The translations under genes were made by a program, and so were the position numbers. From assembly GCF_914484835.1 (NCBI RefSeq), contig NZ_CAJZAR010000048.1:1-64000 (forward strand): a stretch of DNA of 64,000 nucleotides, in the 5' to 3' direction. The DNA comes from Paraburkholderia tropica. Lineage in GTDB: Bacteria; Pseudomonadota; Gammaproteobacteria; Burkholderiales; Burkholderiaceae. How positions within the stretch are numbered: the stretch's first letter is position 1; each line of letters begins with the position of its first letter. Positions 54,404 through 63,130 of this stretch are shown one piece after another. The notes under the pieces were generated by a model. That model did not search any database and was not told the origin of the DNA. It saw only the letters and a program-made list of their open reading frames with translations.

Positions 54404-55593
54404 GCGGCCACTCCTGCGGGAAGACGTTCGCGCGCGTCGGCGCGTGTTTCGTTCGACGTCGCGCGTGATGCGCCGCGCGCCGTTTGCACCTGTTCGATCA
54501 GGGCGGCGATCGTCGCTTGCGCGTCGCCGACCACAGTGAGATTCGCGCGTTTGGCAATGGGCGCGCTGCCGTCGAGATTCACGGCGATCACATGGCGGCA
54601 ATCCTTGATGCCCTGCAAATGCTGCACGGCGCCCGAAATACCGAACGCGATATACACGCTCGCTTCCACGGTCTTGCCGGTCGCGCCCACCTGTTTGTCG
54701 CGCGTGAAATGGCCGTTGTCGACGGCCACGCGGCTCGCGCCGATCGCCGCGCCGAACACGCTCGCGAGCCGCTCGAACGACGCGACGTCGCTCACGCCAT
54801 TGCCCGCCGAGACGATAAAGTCGGCCTCCTCCAGCGCGACCTGCGCCGCGTCGATTTCCTCGATGCCGAGGTCGCGATACGGTTGCGCGAGTTCGCTCGC
54901 CGGGCGAATGAAATCACCGGCCAGGCGCTCGCCCGCGCCGATGAAAGGCAGCTTGGCCTCCACCGCGTTCGGCGCGAGCAGGATCACGTCGGGCAAAGCG
55001 CGCGTGGCAAATGCACGCCTCGCCTGCTCGTAGACGCCAACCTGTTTTGCGTCGATCTCCACCACGTGCGTGGCGACGCTCGCGCCCGTCGAGGCGGCAT
55101 AACGGCGGCCGAGATCGCCGTCGCCGCTTGCGTTGTCGGGCAGCAGCACGTGGCGCGGCGCGAGCGCCGCCGCGCACGCCTGCAACGCGCGCAATTCGCT
55201 TTCCGGCGCAAAGGTTCGGCGATCGTAATCGGGCAATTCGATCAGCTTGTCCACGCCCAGTGCGGCCGCGTCGTCCTTGAGTTCACCGAACACCAGCAAC
55301 GCGACCTCGGTCTGCCCGTCTGCGAGCAGCGCTGCGGCGGCGATGGCCTGGCATGCGTGATCGTCGAGCGCGCCGCGTTCCGTATGCGCCACGACCAACA
55401 TCATTTGCTTCGGATCACTGATCGTCCTGCGCGGTTTCGTTGCGCTGCCGTGAGCGCGATGCGCGCTCCATTGCACATCATCGGTATTCGCACCGCCGGT
55501 CTCGCCGAGCGTGATCCGACGCAGCCCCGCTGCCGTCACGATAAAAGGGCGGCGCGGATCGATCCGCTTGATTGCATTCGTCATTGCATTCAT
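54400..55593 (-). CDS. etfA: Electron transfer flavoprotein alpha subunit of the dimethylglycine system
   Basis: 397 residues, long for the family because of an approximately 75-residue N-terminal extension (RRPFIVTAAGLRRITLGETG). The C-terminal FAD domain is canonical: GNGVSDVASFERLASVFGAAIGASR, DKQVGATGKTVEASVYIAFG, ISGAVQHLQGIKDCRHVIAVN, followed by PIAKRANLTVVGD. It carries electrons from dimethylglycine dehydrogenation to the quinone pool via ETF dehydrogenase. It starts 4 bases after dgcB ends and overlaps etfB. Confidence 0.93.
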   Translation of the reverse strand: MNAMTNAIKRIDPRRPFIVTAAGLRRITLGETGGANTDDVQWSAHRAHGSATKPRRTISDPKQMMLVVAHTERGALDDHACQAIAAAALLADGQTEVALLVFGELKDDAAALGVDKLIELPDYDRRTFAPESELRALQACAAALAPRHVLLPDNASGDGDLGRRYAASTGASVATHVVEIDAKQVGVYEQARRAFATRALPDVILLAPNAVEAKLPFIGAGERLAGDFIRPASELAQPYRDLGIEEIDAAQVALEEADFIVSAGNGVSDVASFERLASVFGAAIGASRVAVDNGHFTRDKQVGATGKTVEASVYIAFGISGAVQHLQGIKDCRHVIAVNLDGSAPIAKRANLTVVGDAQATIAALIEQVQTARGASRATSNETRADARERLPAGVAA

Positions 55594-55597
55594 CGAT

Positions 55598-57526
55598 TCA
55601 CTCCAGCGAAGCAGCCACAAGCTCGGCCACGTCGAGCACTTCGGCGCGCGGCCCCACGACGCCTTCGAGCATCGCCGTGCAGTTCGGGCACGCCACGGCG
55701 ACCACTTCCGCGCCCACGGCGCGCGCGTCGGCCATGCGGATATCGGGAATGCGCTGCTTGCCCGGAATATCGGTCAGCGGCGCGCCGCCGCCACCGCCGC
55801 AACACCGTCCACGCATGCCGTTGCGCTCCATTTCCACGACCTGAATGCCGATGGTCTTGAGCAGCTTGCGCGGCGCGTCGATCTCGCCGTTGTAGCGGCC
55901 CAAGTAGCAGGGATCGTGATAGGTGGTGCGCTTGTCGCGCAGCGCTTCGGCGGCCTTCGGCGCGATGCGTCCGCTCGCCGCCAGTTCCGCGAGCAAGGTC
56001 GTGTGATGCAGCACCTCGTAGCGCGCGCCCAATGCGCGATACTCATTGCGCAGGCTGTGCATCACATGCGGATCGGCAGTGACGATGCGCGCGAAACTCA
56101 ACGTCGCGAGCGTGCGCATCATCTGCTGCGCCATGTGCTGGAACGTGGCTTCGTCACCGAGACGGCGCGCGACGTCGCCGGTATCCGCTTCCTGCGCGCC
56201 GAGCACGGCGTAATTCAAACCCGCCTTGTTCAGCACTTTGACGAGCGCGCGCAGCGTGCGTTGATAACGCATATCGAACGCGCCTTCGCCCGCAACGAGC
56301 AGCACGTCGACACGCTTGCCCGGCTGCGCAATCGGTGCATTCAGATCCACCGACCAGTCATAACGCGCCGCCTTGTCGTAGCCGCCCGCCGTCCCCGTTT
56401 CGCGCAGATTCGCGAGCACTTCCGGGCCTTTGCCTGGCACCGTGCCATGCACGAGCGTCTGATTGCGGCGCATATCGACGATCGCATCGACGTGCTCGAT
56501 CAGCATCGGGCACTCCTGCACGCAGGCGCGGCACGTGGTGCACGACCACAGCGTCTGCGCCTCGATCAAGCCGGAAACAATCGGCCCCTCCGGCGTGCCA
56601 CGATGTTGTCCCACAGGAATGCCAGGCGTCGGGCTGCCCGCATACGCGGCATCCGTTCCGCCCGCCATGCCGACCACGAGATCCTGAATCAGCTTCTTCG
56701 GATTAAGCGGCTGACCGGCTGCGAACGCGGGACACGCGGCCTCGCATTTACCGCACTGCACGCAGGCGTCGAAACTCAGCAATTGATTCCAGCGAAACTC
56801 CACCGCTTTCGCAACGCCATATTCCTGCTGCTGCTCGACATCGGCGAGTTTCAGCGCGGTGGGCGGCGTGGCGGTGCCATTGCCCGTCCAGCTTTCACGC
56901 GTCGCGGCAAAGCGCTCCTGACGCGGATGAAACGCGAGGTGCAGCAAGCCCGCCACCGCGTGCTTCATCGGGCCGCCTTTCGCCGCGCCGAACGTCATCG
57001 CGAAGGCACCCACGGCGATCAGCGCGGCGCACAACACTGCGAAGCCGCCCGACATCGCGCTGGCAGGGATCAGTGTGAACAACGCCACGCCCAGCGCGAA
57101 CGAACCGAGCAGCCACGGCAGCGCATTCCACGGACCGCGCGAGAGCCGCGCGGGCACCTGCTTCGCATGACGGCGACGCCACACGAACACCACGCCGATC
57201 AGCATCGCCAACGCCGCGAGAAAGATCAGCTTGTCGAGCCACGGCGAGTAGATGGCCAGCCCATAGTTGATGAACACGAGCGCAAGCGCCGCAATCGCGC
57301 CGCCCGCCGTCGCGACGTGCGTTTTGGCGATATACGGATCGCGCGCAACCACGTGATGCAAGTCGACAAAATATCGCTTCGGAATGCTGAACAGCTTGTC
57401 GATGCCAGTGGACGAAGACGCCGCTGCGCGTCCCACCCGCCAGTATGAGGCGCGCTTGGCGACCGCGAACGCCAGCCCCGCCATCGACAGCCACAGCAGC
57501 GCGGTAATCAGCCAGGTCGGATTCAT
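55598..57526 (-). CDS. dgcB: Dimethylglycine catabolism iron-sulfur membrane subunit
   Basis: 642 residues. Three to five N-terminal membrane helices (LITALLWLSMAGLAFAV; LIFLAALAMLIGVVFVW; GFAVLCAALIAVGAFAM) are followed by a HdrC/GlpC-like ferredoxin domain with two 4Fe-4S motifs (CVQCGKCEAACP and CTTCRACVQECP). Two CCG-type domains are also present (HDPCYLGRYNG, RCCGGGGGAPL, ACPNC). It passes electrons from DgcA towards ETF or quinone. Gene order dgcA-dgcB-etfA-etfB is conserved in Pseudomonas. Separated from dgcA by 3 bases. Confidence 0.94.
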   Translation of the reverse strand: MNPTWLITALLWLSMAGLAFAVAKRASYWRVGRAAASSSTGIDKLFSIPKRYFVDLHHVVARDPYIAKTHVATAGGAIAALALVFINYGLAIYSPWLDKLIFLAALAMLIGVVFVWRRRHAKQVPARLSRGPWNALPWLLGSFALGVALFTLIPASAMSGGFAVLCAALIAVGAFAMTFGAAKGGPMKHAVAGLLHLAFHPRQERFAATRESWTGNGTATPPTALKLADVEQQQEYGVAKAVEFRWNQLLSFDACVQCGKCEAACPAFAAGQPLNPKKLIQDLVVGMAGGTDAAYAGSPTPGIPVGQHRGTPEGPIVSGLIEAQTLWSCTTCRACVQECPMLIEHVDAIVDMRRNQTLVHGTVPGKGPEVLANLRETGTAGGYDKAARYDWSVDLNAPIAQPGKRVDVLLVAGEGAFDMRYQRTLRALVKVLNKAGLNYAVLGAQEADTGDVARRLGDEATFQHMAQQMMRTLATLSFARIVTADPHVMHSLRNEYRALGARYEVLHHTTLLAELAASGRIAPKAAEALRDKRTTYHDPCYLGRYNGEIDAPRKLLKTIGIQVVEMERNGMRGRCCGGGGGAPLTDIPGKQRIPDIRMADARAVGAEVVAVACPNCTAMLEGVVGPRAEVLDVAELVAASLE

Positions 57527-57529
57527 GGA

Positions 57530-59593
57530 TCAGAAGTCCTTCGCGAGCCGCAGCGCGTCGTAAATCGCGCCGTGGATGTTGTGCATCGAAATGCAGTCGC
57601 CTACGCGAAACAGCAGAAAGCGGCCATTGCCCAGTTCTTCGGCAAGCGAGGGCTGCGGCTCGGCGGCGAACAGCTTGTGCACGTCCACCTGGCCGCGATT
57701 GAGCGACTCCGTCTTGAGCGTCCAGTAGAGCGCGTCGTTCGGCGTGCTGCCGTTTTCGATCACGACCTGATCGACGGCACGCTCCTCCTGCTCCTCCGTA
57801 TATTCATTGCGCAGCACGGCGATCTTCTTGCCGTCCTCCTCGTACACGCGATCGAGCCAGTAATTCGGCGTATGAATCACGCCCTGCGCGTAGAGGCGCC
57901 GATAGAAAATCGGGAACGTCGTGCCGCCCACGTCGTCGGCCACTTTCACATCGGGCGTCACGATTTCCACCTTCGAGCCGCGGCTCGAAATGAAATCGGC
58001 CACGCCCGCGCCCGCATGCGTGCTCACGCCGTCGTAGACCAGCACATTCTGCTTCGGCTCCACGCGGCCCGAGAGAATGTCCCACGAACTCACGGCAAGC
58101 CCCTCTTCCACGCCCCACGCGGGCACCTGCTGCGTGAACGCCGAACCGCCGGTCGCGAGCACGATGATGTCGGGCTTCTCGGCGAGAATGGTCTTCTCGT
58201 CGGCGGCCACACCGAGACGGCGATCGACGCCGATGCGCTTCGTTTCCATATCGAACCAGCGCACGATGCCCGCCATCTGCTCGCGCTGCGGCGCCTTGGC
58301 CGCGAGCAGAATCTGCCCGCCCACAGCGTCGCTCTTTTCGAACAGCACGACGTCGTGACCGCGCAGACGCGCCACGCGCGCCGCTTCGAGGCCCGCCGGA
58401 CCGGCGCCCACCACGACCACCTTGCGCTTCGGTCCGCGCGATTTTTCGATCACGTGCGGCATGGTTGCTTCGCGCGACGTCGCGGCGTTCTGCACACACA
58501 GCACGTCGAGGCCGTTGTACTGGCGGTCGATACAATAATTCGCACCCACGCACTGCTTGATTTCATCTTCGCGGCCATCGCGAATCTTGATCACCATATG
58601 CGGGTCGGCGATCTGCGCGCGCGTCATGCCCACGAGATCGACCATGCCGTTCGCGAGCAAGCGCTCGGCCTGCCCTGCATCGCGAATGCTCTGCGCGTGC
58701 ATGACCGGCAGATTCACCACCGACTTGATGCCCGCCGCGAGATGCACGAACGGCTCGGGCGGCAGCGCCATCGGCGGCATGCAATTGGCGAGCGTATTGT
58801 GCGTATCCGCGCCCGAACCGATCACGCCGATGTAATCGATCAAACCGGTTTCCGCCATCGCCTGCGCGATCTCTTTCAATTGCTCGTGATCGAGGCCGTC
58901 TTCGTGGAATTCGTCGCCGCACATGCGCAGGCCGACGCAAAAGTCCTTGCCGACCGCTTCACGCACCGCTTCGAGCACTTCCACGCCGAAACGCAATCGG
59001 TTCTTCAGCGAGCCGCCCCATTCGTCGGTGCGAAAGTTGGTGCGCGGACTCCAGAACTGGTCGATCAAATGCTGATGCGCGGCGGAGATTTCAATGCCGT
59101 CCATGCCCGCGTCTTTCACGCGTTTCGCCGCCGCCGCGAAGTCGCCGATAATGCGGCGGATTTCCTCCACCTCGATGATCTTCGCATTGCCGCGATGCAC
59201 CGGCTCGCGCACGCCCGACGGCGTCATCAGATGTGGCCAATGCTCGCCATGAAATGCCGAACGGCGTCCCATATGCGTGGCCTGAATCATGATCTTCGCG
59301 CCGTGCCGATGCATGGCTTCCGCGAGACGCGCGAGCGGATCGACGATCTTGTCGGTCGAGAGATTCACCGATTTCCACCAGCCTTGCGGACTGTCGATCG
59401 ACACCGGACTCGACCCGCCGCACACCGCGAGGCCGACGCCGCCCTTGGCCTTCTCCTCGTAATAGCGGATATAGCGGTCGCCCGGCAGCCCGCCCGGCTC
59501 GGCATACACCTCGGCGTGGGCGGTACTCACGATGCGGTTGCGCAGCGTGAGTTGATTGAGCGTCAAGGGTTTGAACAAGTGTGGATAGCGCAT
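57530..59593 (-). CDS. dgcA: Dimethylglycine demethylase, flavin subunit
   Basis: 687 residues of the trimethylamine dehydrogenase/2,4-dienoyl-CoA reductase family. The N-terminal FMN TIM barrel (about 5-340; FKPLTLNQLTLRNRIVSTAH, HMGRRSAFHG) is followed by a 4Fe-4S region (CVGANYCIDRQYNGLDVLCV) and C-terminal FAD/NAD-binding domains (VVVVGAGPAGLEAARVARLR). It oxidatively demethylates dimethylglycine to sarcosine. ATG 59593 is preceded by GAGG. It heads the dgcAB-etfAB-gbcAB run on the minus strand. Confidence 0.95.
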   Translation of the reverse strand: MRYPHLFKPLTLNQLTLRNRIVSTAHAEVYAEPGGLPGDRYIRYYEEKAKGGVGLAVCGGSSPVSIDSPQGWWKSVNLSTDKIVDPLARLAEAMHRHGAKIMIQATHMGRRSAFHGEHWPHLMTPSGVREPVHRGNAKIIEVEEIRRIIGDFAAAAKRVKDAGMDGIEISAAHQHLIDQFWSPRTNFRTDEWGGSLKNRLRFGVEVLEAVREAVGKDFCVGLRMCGDEFHEDGLDHEQLKEIAQAMAETGLIDYIGVIGSGADTHNTLANCMPPMALPPEPFVHLAAGIKSVVNLPVMHAQSIRDAGQAERLLANGMVDLVGMTRAQIADPHMVIKIRDGREDEIKQCVGANYCIDRQYNGLDVLCVQNAATSREATMPHVIEKSRGPKRKVVVVGAGPAGLEAARVARLRGHDVVLFEKSDAVGGQILLAAKAPQREQMAGIVRWFDMETKRIGVDRRLGVAADEKTILAEKPDIIVLATGGSAFTQQVPAWGVEEGLAVSSWDILSGRVEPKQNVLVYDGVSTHAGAGVADFISSRGSKVEIVTPDVKVADDVGGTTFPIFYRRLYAQGVIHTPNYWLDRVYEEDGKKIAVLRNEYTEEQEERAVDQVVIENGSTPNDALYWTLKTESLNRGQVDVHKLFAAEPQPSLAEELGNGRFLLFRVGDCISMHNIHGAIYDALRLAKDF

Positions 59594-59684
59594 CGCTGAC
59601 GGCCTCGGGTATTCGCGTAATTCGTCGTGTATGTCGTAATGCAGGGACTTTTATACAGCGGATGATTCGGTCGCGCGGAATGCG

Positions 59685-60218
59685 TCAGGCCGCGATCGGC
59701 GACACTTCGAAAACACAATGCGCATGACCTTCCGCCGCGCATTGCACTTCTTTCGATTGCGCGCGCGGCGCATGCGTGCCCTGGCCCGCTGTGTCGTTCA
59801 CCCAGTCCATCGCGCCCGCGAACCAACCGGCGAACATGTAGCAGAGCTTGCCGTGCTTGCCCGGCTGCGCAAGCACGAACGACGAATGACGCAATTCGAT
59901 ACGCGCGCGCGCCGTCGCCGGATCGGCTTCGACAATCGTGAAGAGACCCCAGCCGCGCTGAGAAAGGCGCTTCAGATAATGCTCGAATACCGCCATGCCG
60001 CTCATGCCGTGCTTCTCGGCTTCCTTCGCGCACCAGTGATACGCGGATTTATAACCGGCCTTGTAAAGAATCTCCGCGTAAGTCTCGCGGCCCAACGCCT
60101 CTTCGACAGCAGTGTGATTGTTGGTGAAGAAGTGACGCGGCACATAGAGCATCGGCAGGGCGTCGGTCGTCCAGACGCCAGTATTCGCATCGACGTCGAT
60201 CGGCAGTTGCGGTTGCAT
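59685..60218 (-). CDS. DUF5943-type protein of the dimethylglycine operon
   Basis: 177 residues. It resembles the conserved hypothetical protein located between the dipeptidase and dgcA genes in P. aeruginosa (a 4-vinyl-reductase-like/DUF5943 domain). Landmarks are LPMLYVPRHFFTNNHTAVEEALG, ILYKAGYKSAYHWCAKEAEKHG, RIELRHSSFVLA and the C-terminal CAAEGHAHCVFEVSP, a Cys/His-rich end typical of V4R domains that bind small molecules or metal. MQPQLPIDVD is the start (GGAG upstream). Role in betaine catabolism unknown. Confidence 0.8.
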   Translation of the reverse strand: MQPQLPIDVDANTGVWTTDALPMLYVPRHFFTNNHTAVEEALGRETYAEILYKAGYKSAYHWCAKEAEKHGMSGMAVFEHYLKRLSQRGWGLFTIVEADPATARARIELRHSSFVLAQPGKHGKLCYMFAGWFAGAMDWVNDTAGQGTHAPRAQSKEVQCAAEGHAHCVFEVSPIAA

Positions 60219-60261
60219 GTCGTGGGGCTCCAGATCAAGCGTGTTATAGGTTTGCTGCGAT

Positions 60262-60289
60262 GCGGATGCCGTTTGCAAACGGCATCCGC
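60262..60289. promoter_or_regulatory. 28-bp perfect palindrome between dipeptidase and DUF5943 genes
   Basis: The half GCGGATGCCGTTTG is followed immediately by its exact reverse complement. It lies 85 bases after the dipeptidase gene and 44 bases before the DUF5943 start. No U-tract follows on either strand, so it is not a classic terminator. It may be an operator, an mRNA stabiliser or a REP-like element. Confidence 0.7.
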
Positions 60290-60373
60290 CCATCGGGTTT
60301 CGGAATGGCGATTTTTATATTGAGTGGTATCGATTCTTGCGCGATGAATCACGTGAAATGCATCACGTCAAAA

Positions 60374-61345
60374 TCACGCGCCCCAGACGTCGCGGAATAC
60401 GCGCACCCAGTTTTCGCCCATGATTTTGCGGATGCGCGATTCTTTCCATCCCGCGCGTTCCATCGCGGCCGTGAGGTTCGGAAATTCGCCGATCGTGCGA
60501 ATGCCTTCGGGATTCACGACCTTGCCGAAATTCGTCAGGCGGCGATAACGGCCCTTGTCGTGCGTGAGCCAGTCGAAGAAGTCCACGCTGTAACCTTGCG
60601 TGAAGTCGGTTCCGATACCGACCGAATCCTCGCCGATCAGATTCACCACGTAGTCGATCGCTTCGATATAGTCTTCGACGCTCGCGTCGATGCCGCGCTT
60701 GAGGAACGGCGCGAACATCGTCACGCCGACGAACCCGCCCGCGTCGGCGATTTCCTTGAGCTGCGCGTCGCTCTTGTTGCGCGGATGTTCCTTGAGGCCG
60801 GAAGGCAGGCAGTGCGAATAGCACACGGGCTTCTTCGAAAACGCGATCGCCTCCGAAGACGTATTGCCGCCCACGTGCGAAAGATCGACCATGATCCCCA
60901 CACGATTCATTTCCGTGATCACTTCGCGGCCGAAATCGGACAGGCCGCCGTCGCGTTCATAACAACCGGTGCCCACGAGATTTTGCGTGTTGTAGCAAAG
61001 CTGCACCACACGCACGCCCATATCGGCGAAGGCTTCGATATAGCCGATGTTGTCTTCGAACGCGTGCGCGTTCTGGAAGCCGAGAATCACACCCGTGCGG
61101 CTTTCCTTTTTCGCGCGCTGGATGTCGTCGGTCGTGCGCACGAGCGTGAGCAATTCGCTGTTGTCGCGAATCTGCTGTTTCATCTGCGCGATGTTATCGA
61201 CGGTCTTCGTGAAGCTCTCCCACACGGACACCGTGCAGTTCGCCGCGGTAATCCCGCCTTTGCGCATGTCCTCGAATACCGAGCGGTCGAACTTCGAAAT
61301 GTTCAGACCATCGATGATGATGCTGTTTTCGTGCAGGTTGCTCAT
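60374..61345 (-). CDS. M19-like membrane dipeptidase of the betaine cluster
   Basis: 323 residues of the renal dipeptidase (M19) superfamily. It shows ILGFQNAHAFEDNIGYIEAF, VQLCYNTQNLVGTGCYERDGG, VDLSHVGGNTSSEAI, PVCYSHCLPSGLKEHPRNKS and IGIGTDFTQGY. The usual N-terminal HxD metal pair (DGHND) is replaced by DGLNIS, so the metal centre or chemistry probably differs from true dipeptidases. It corresponds to the gene at the same position in the P. aeruginosa dgc locus. First intact gene of the minus-strand run; the glyA remnant lies just upstream. Confidence 0.88.
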   Translation of the reverse strand: MSNLHENSIIIDGLNISKFDRSVFEDMRKGGITAANCTVSVWESFTKTVDNIAQMKQQIRDNSELLTLVRTTDDIQRAKKESRTGVILGFQNAHAFEDNIGYIEAFADMGVRVVQLCYNTQNLVGTGCYERDGGLSDFGREVITEMNRVGIMVDLSHVGGNTSSEAIAFSKKPVCYSHCLPSGLKEHPRNKSDAQLKEIADAGGFVGVTMFAPFLKRGIDASVEDYIEAIDYVVNLIGEDSVGIGTDFTQGYSVDFFDWLTHDKGRYRRLTNFGKVVNPEGIRTIGEFPNLTAAMERAGWKESRIRKIMGENWVRVFRDVWGA

Positions 61346-61387
61346 TGCCGACTCCGAAACGGGCGTGGGGATGTGAATGATTGGGTG

Positions 61388-61564
61388 CTACGCGTGATGC
61401 GCTTTATGCGTACGTGCCGACCGGGAAGCGCTGGCCGAGCACGAATTCGGATTCTTCAGACGATCGATGGCGAGCGTTTCGATTTCGTCTGCGCATTCGC
61501 TGCCGCGCACTGCGGCGTCGCGCTGAGCGAGCGTCTTCGAGAAGAACGATTCCGTGTTCGACAT
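61388..61564 (-). pseudogene. glyA: Internally deleted glyA (serine hydroxymethyltransferase) remnant
   Basis: A 58-codon frame starts MSNTESFFSKTLAQRDAAVRG, which matches the N-terminus of GlyA of the MSNxxxFFSxxLAxRD type. It jumps directly to SECADEIETLAIDRLK, which in GlyA lies roughly 50 residues further on, after the PLP-region sequence ELIASEN...GKRYYGG. After this the frame changes, and another frame gives EFVLGQRFPVGTYA and a stop at 61404-61406, possibly the C-terminal tail. All catalytic parts are missing. Position before the dipeptidase gene fits a former glyA of the betaine cluster. The alignment is from memory of the family. Confidence 0.6.
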
Positions 61565-62095
61565 AAGGCGTCCGTGACGAATGGAAAGAATTGGCCGGTA
61601 ACGCAGAAGGCCCGCCCCGCCTGGCTTAGCCGCCGTTGCGCAAGGTTCTGGCCGACGGCTCTATTCTTGTCGTTCGAATTCGGCGCCGATGTATGAATTC
61701 AGACGCGTTCTTTACCTTTTCCGCCATCCGCGTCCATTTTTCACAAGTAAGGCCGCAGGCGGTTCGAAGCGCGGGTGGAATCCGGAAGTGGACTTAAAGT
61801 GGATCGACACGCGTAGGTACCGATACGAGCGGCTATGCGGAATCGAATACTTCCCGATCCGAAACAAGTTTTTCATGCACCGCGCAAGGGCGATGTGGTT
61901 TTGATGGTGCACGCCGCCAGCAACCAGAGCAGCGCTGCACCAGCATTGCCGCACGCTCGTGTTTTTTGTGCAGCGCGGATTTTTGACGTCGTGGACTTAG
62001 GGTTTTGCCGCATGGCACACTGCCCTTGCCCGATTCCAGAATTGCGGTAGCCTGGCCCGGGACCCCGGCCTTCTCAGGCTACCGACTACAAAGGA
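61565..62095. other. Gap upstream of the GbdR-like regulator
   Basis: 531 bases without a supported gene. The right end carries the nested hairpin at 62046-62083. The remainder probably holds the promoters of the regulator (+) and of the remnant/dipeptidase operon (-). A 71-codon + strand frame (61689-61904) has no SD and no recognisable features. Confidence 0.55.
62046..62083 (+). promoter_or_regulatory. Nested hairpin in the 5' leader of the GbdR-like gene
   Basis: Outer arms ggtagcct (62046-62053) and aggctacc (62076-62083); inner arms ccggg/cccgg. It ends 7 bases before the AAGGA SD, so it could mask translation initiation or act as an operator for autoregulation. Confidence 0.55.
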
Positions 62096-63130
62096 ATGGC
62101 CCCCCACATGTTGCCCGACCGCACAGCGTCGTTAGCGCACTTCGCGTTTATGCCGCTGCCCGACTTCACGATGATCGCGTTCACGAACGCCATCGAAGTG
62201 CTTCGCATGGCTAACTACCTGAGCGGGCAGCCACTTTACCGCTGGTCGATCATCAGCCCGGACGGCGGTCCGGTCGCATCGAGCAACGGCCTGTCCATCG
62301 ACACCGGCCCGGCCGAGTGCGTCGGACAGCCCGACATCGTCTTCGTCTGCGGCGGCATCGACGTGCAGCGCGCCACCACGGCCGCGCATCTCGCCGTGCT
62401 GCGCCGTTTCGCGCGCTCGGGCGTCGTGCTCGGCAGCCTGTGCACCGGCACTTACGCGCTCGCCAAGGCGGGCCTGCTTGCCGGCTATGCGTGCGCGATT
62501 CACTGGGAAAACATGTCGGCGCTGAAAGAGGAATTTCCGTCCACGCGCTTTCTCAAGGAACTGTTCGTGATCGATCGCGACCGCGTGACCTGCACCGGCG
62601 GCGTCGCGCCGCTCGACATGATGCTCAATCTGATCACCACGCGCGTGGGGACGGCGCGCGTCACGCAGATCGCCGAGCAGTTCGTGGTCGAGCACGTGCG
62701 CGACACCAGCGCGCAACAACGCATGCCGCTGGTCGCGCGGCTCGGTTCGGCGAACAAGTCGCTTTTCGAAGTCATCTCGCTCATGGAGAACAACATCGAG
62801 GAGCCGCTGTCACGCGAGGAACTCGCGCGGCTCGCGAATATGTCGCAACGTCAGTTGCAGCGGCTCTTTCATGAGCATCTGGGCATGACGCCCACGCATT
62901 ACTATCTGACCTTGCGCCTGCGCCGCGCACGCGAACTGCTGCTGCAAACCGATATGTCGATCATGCAGATTACGATGGCTTGCGGCTTTCAGTCGGCGTG
63001 TCATTTCAGCAAGAGCTATCGCGACGCATTCGGCAGCGCGCCCACCGCCGAGCGCCGCAAGCGCCTCGCGCCGCTATCCGGTGCCGATACGCCCAAGACC
63101 TTGCTGCCGATGCTCAGCGCGCACGTCTAA
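62096..63130 (+). CDS. gbdR: GbdR-like AraC-family activator of betaine catabolism
   Basis: 344 residues. DJ-1/PfpI-like domain about 12-190 (FAFMPLPDFTMIAFTNAIEVLRMANYL, GSLCTGTYALAKAGLLAGY, HWENMSALKEEFP), then the AraC HTH domain (SREELARLANMSQRQLQRLF, MQITMACGFQSACHFSKSYR). GbdR activates choline/betaine genes in response to betaine and dimethylglycine. The SD AAGGA abuts the first ATG; the ATG at 62108 (spacing 12) is an alternative start. It is divergent from the dipeptidase-dgc-gbc run and upstream of convergent fdhA. SouR, a sarcosine-responsive paralogue, is the main alternative identity. Confidence 0.85.
   Translation: MAPHMLPDRTASLAHFAFMPLPDFTMIAFTNAIEVLRMANYLSGQPLYRWSIISPDGGPVASSNGLSIDTGPAECVGQPDIVFVCGGIDVQRATTAAHLAVLRRFARSGVVLGSLCTGTYALAKAGLLAGYACAIHWENMSALKEEFPSTRFLKELFVIDRDRVTCTGGVAPLDMMLNLITTRVGTARVTQIAEQFVVEHVRDTSAQQRMPLVARLGSANKSLFEVISLMENNIEEPLSREELARLANMSQRQLQRLFHEHLGMTPTHYYLTLRLRRARELLLQTDMSIMQITMACGFQSACHFSKSYRDAFGSAPTAERRKRLAPLSGADTPKTLLPMLSAHV

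Noticed and set aside
57572..59599. 675-codon open frame antisense to dgcA
   Set aside because: Same mirror artefact; dgcA has clear FMN, Fe-S and FAD motifs in the other direction.
61388..61564. Reading the glyA remnant as a transposon or integration scar
   Set aside because: No flanking direct repeats, inverted repeats or integrase genes were found near it.
61689..61904. 71-codon + strand frame upstream of gbdR
   Set aside because: No SD, mixed composition unlike neighbouring genes, and it lies in a promoter region.
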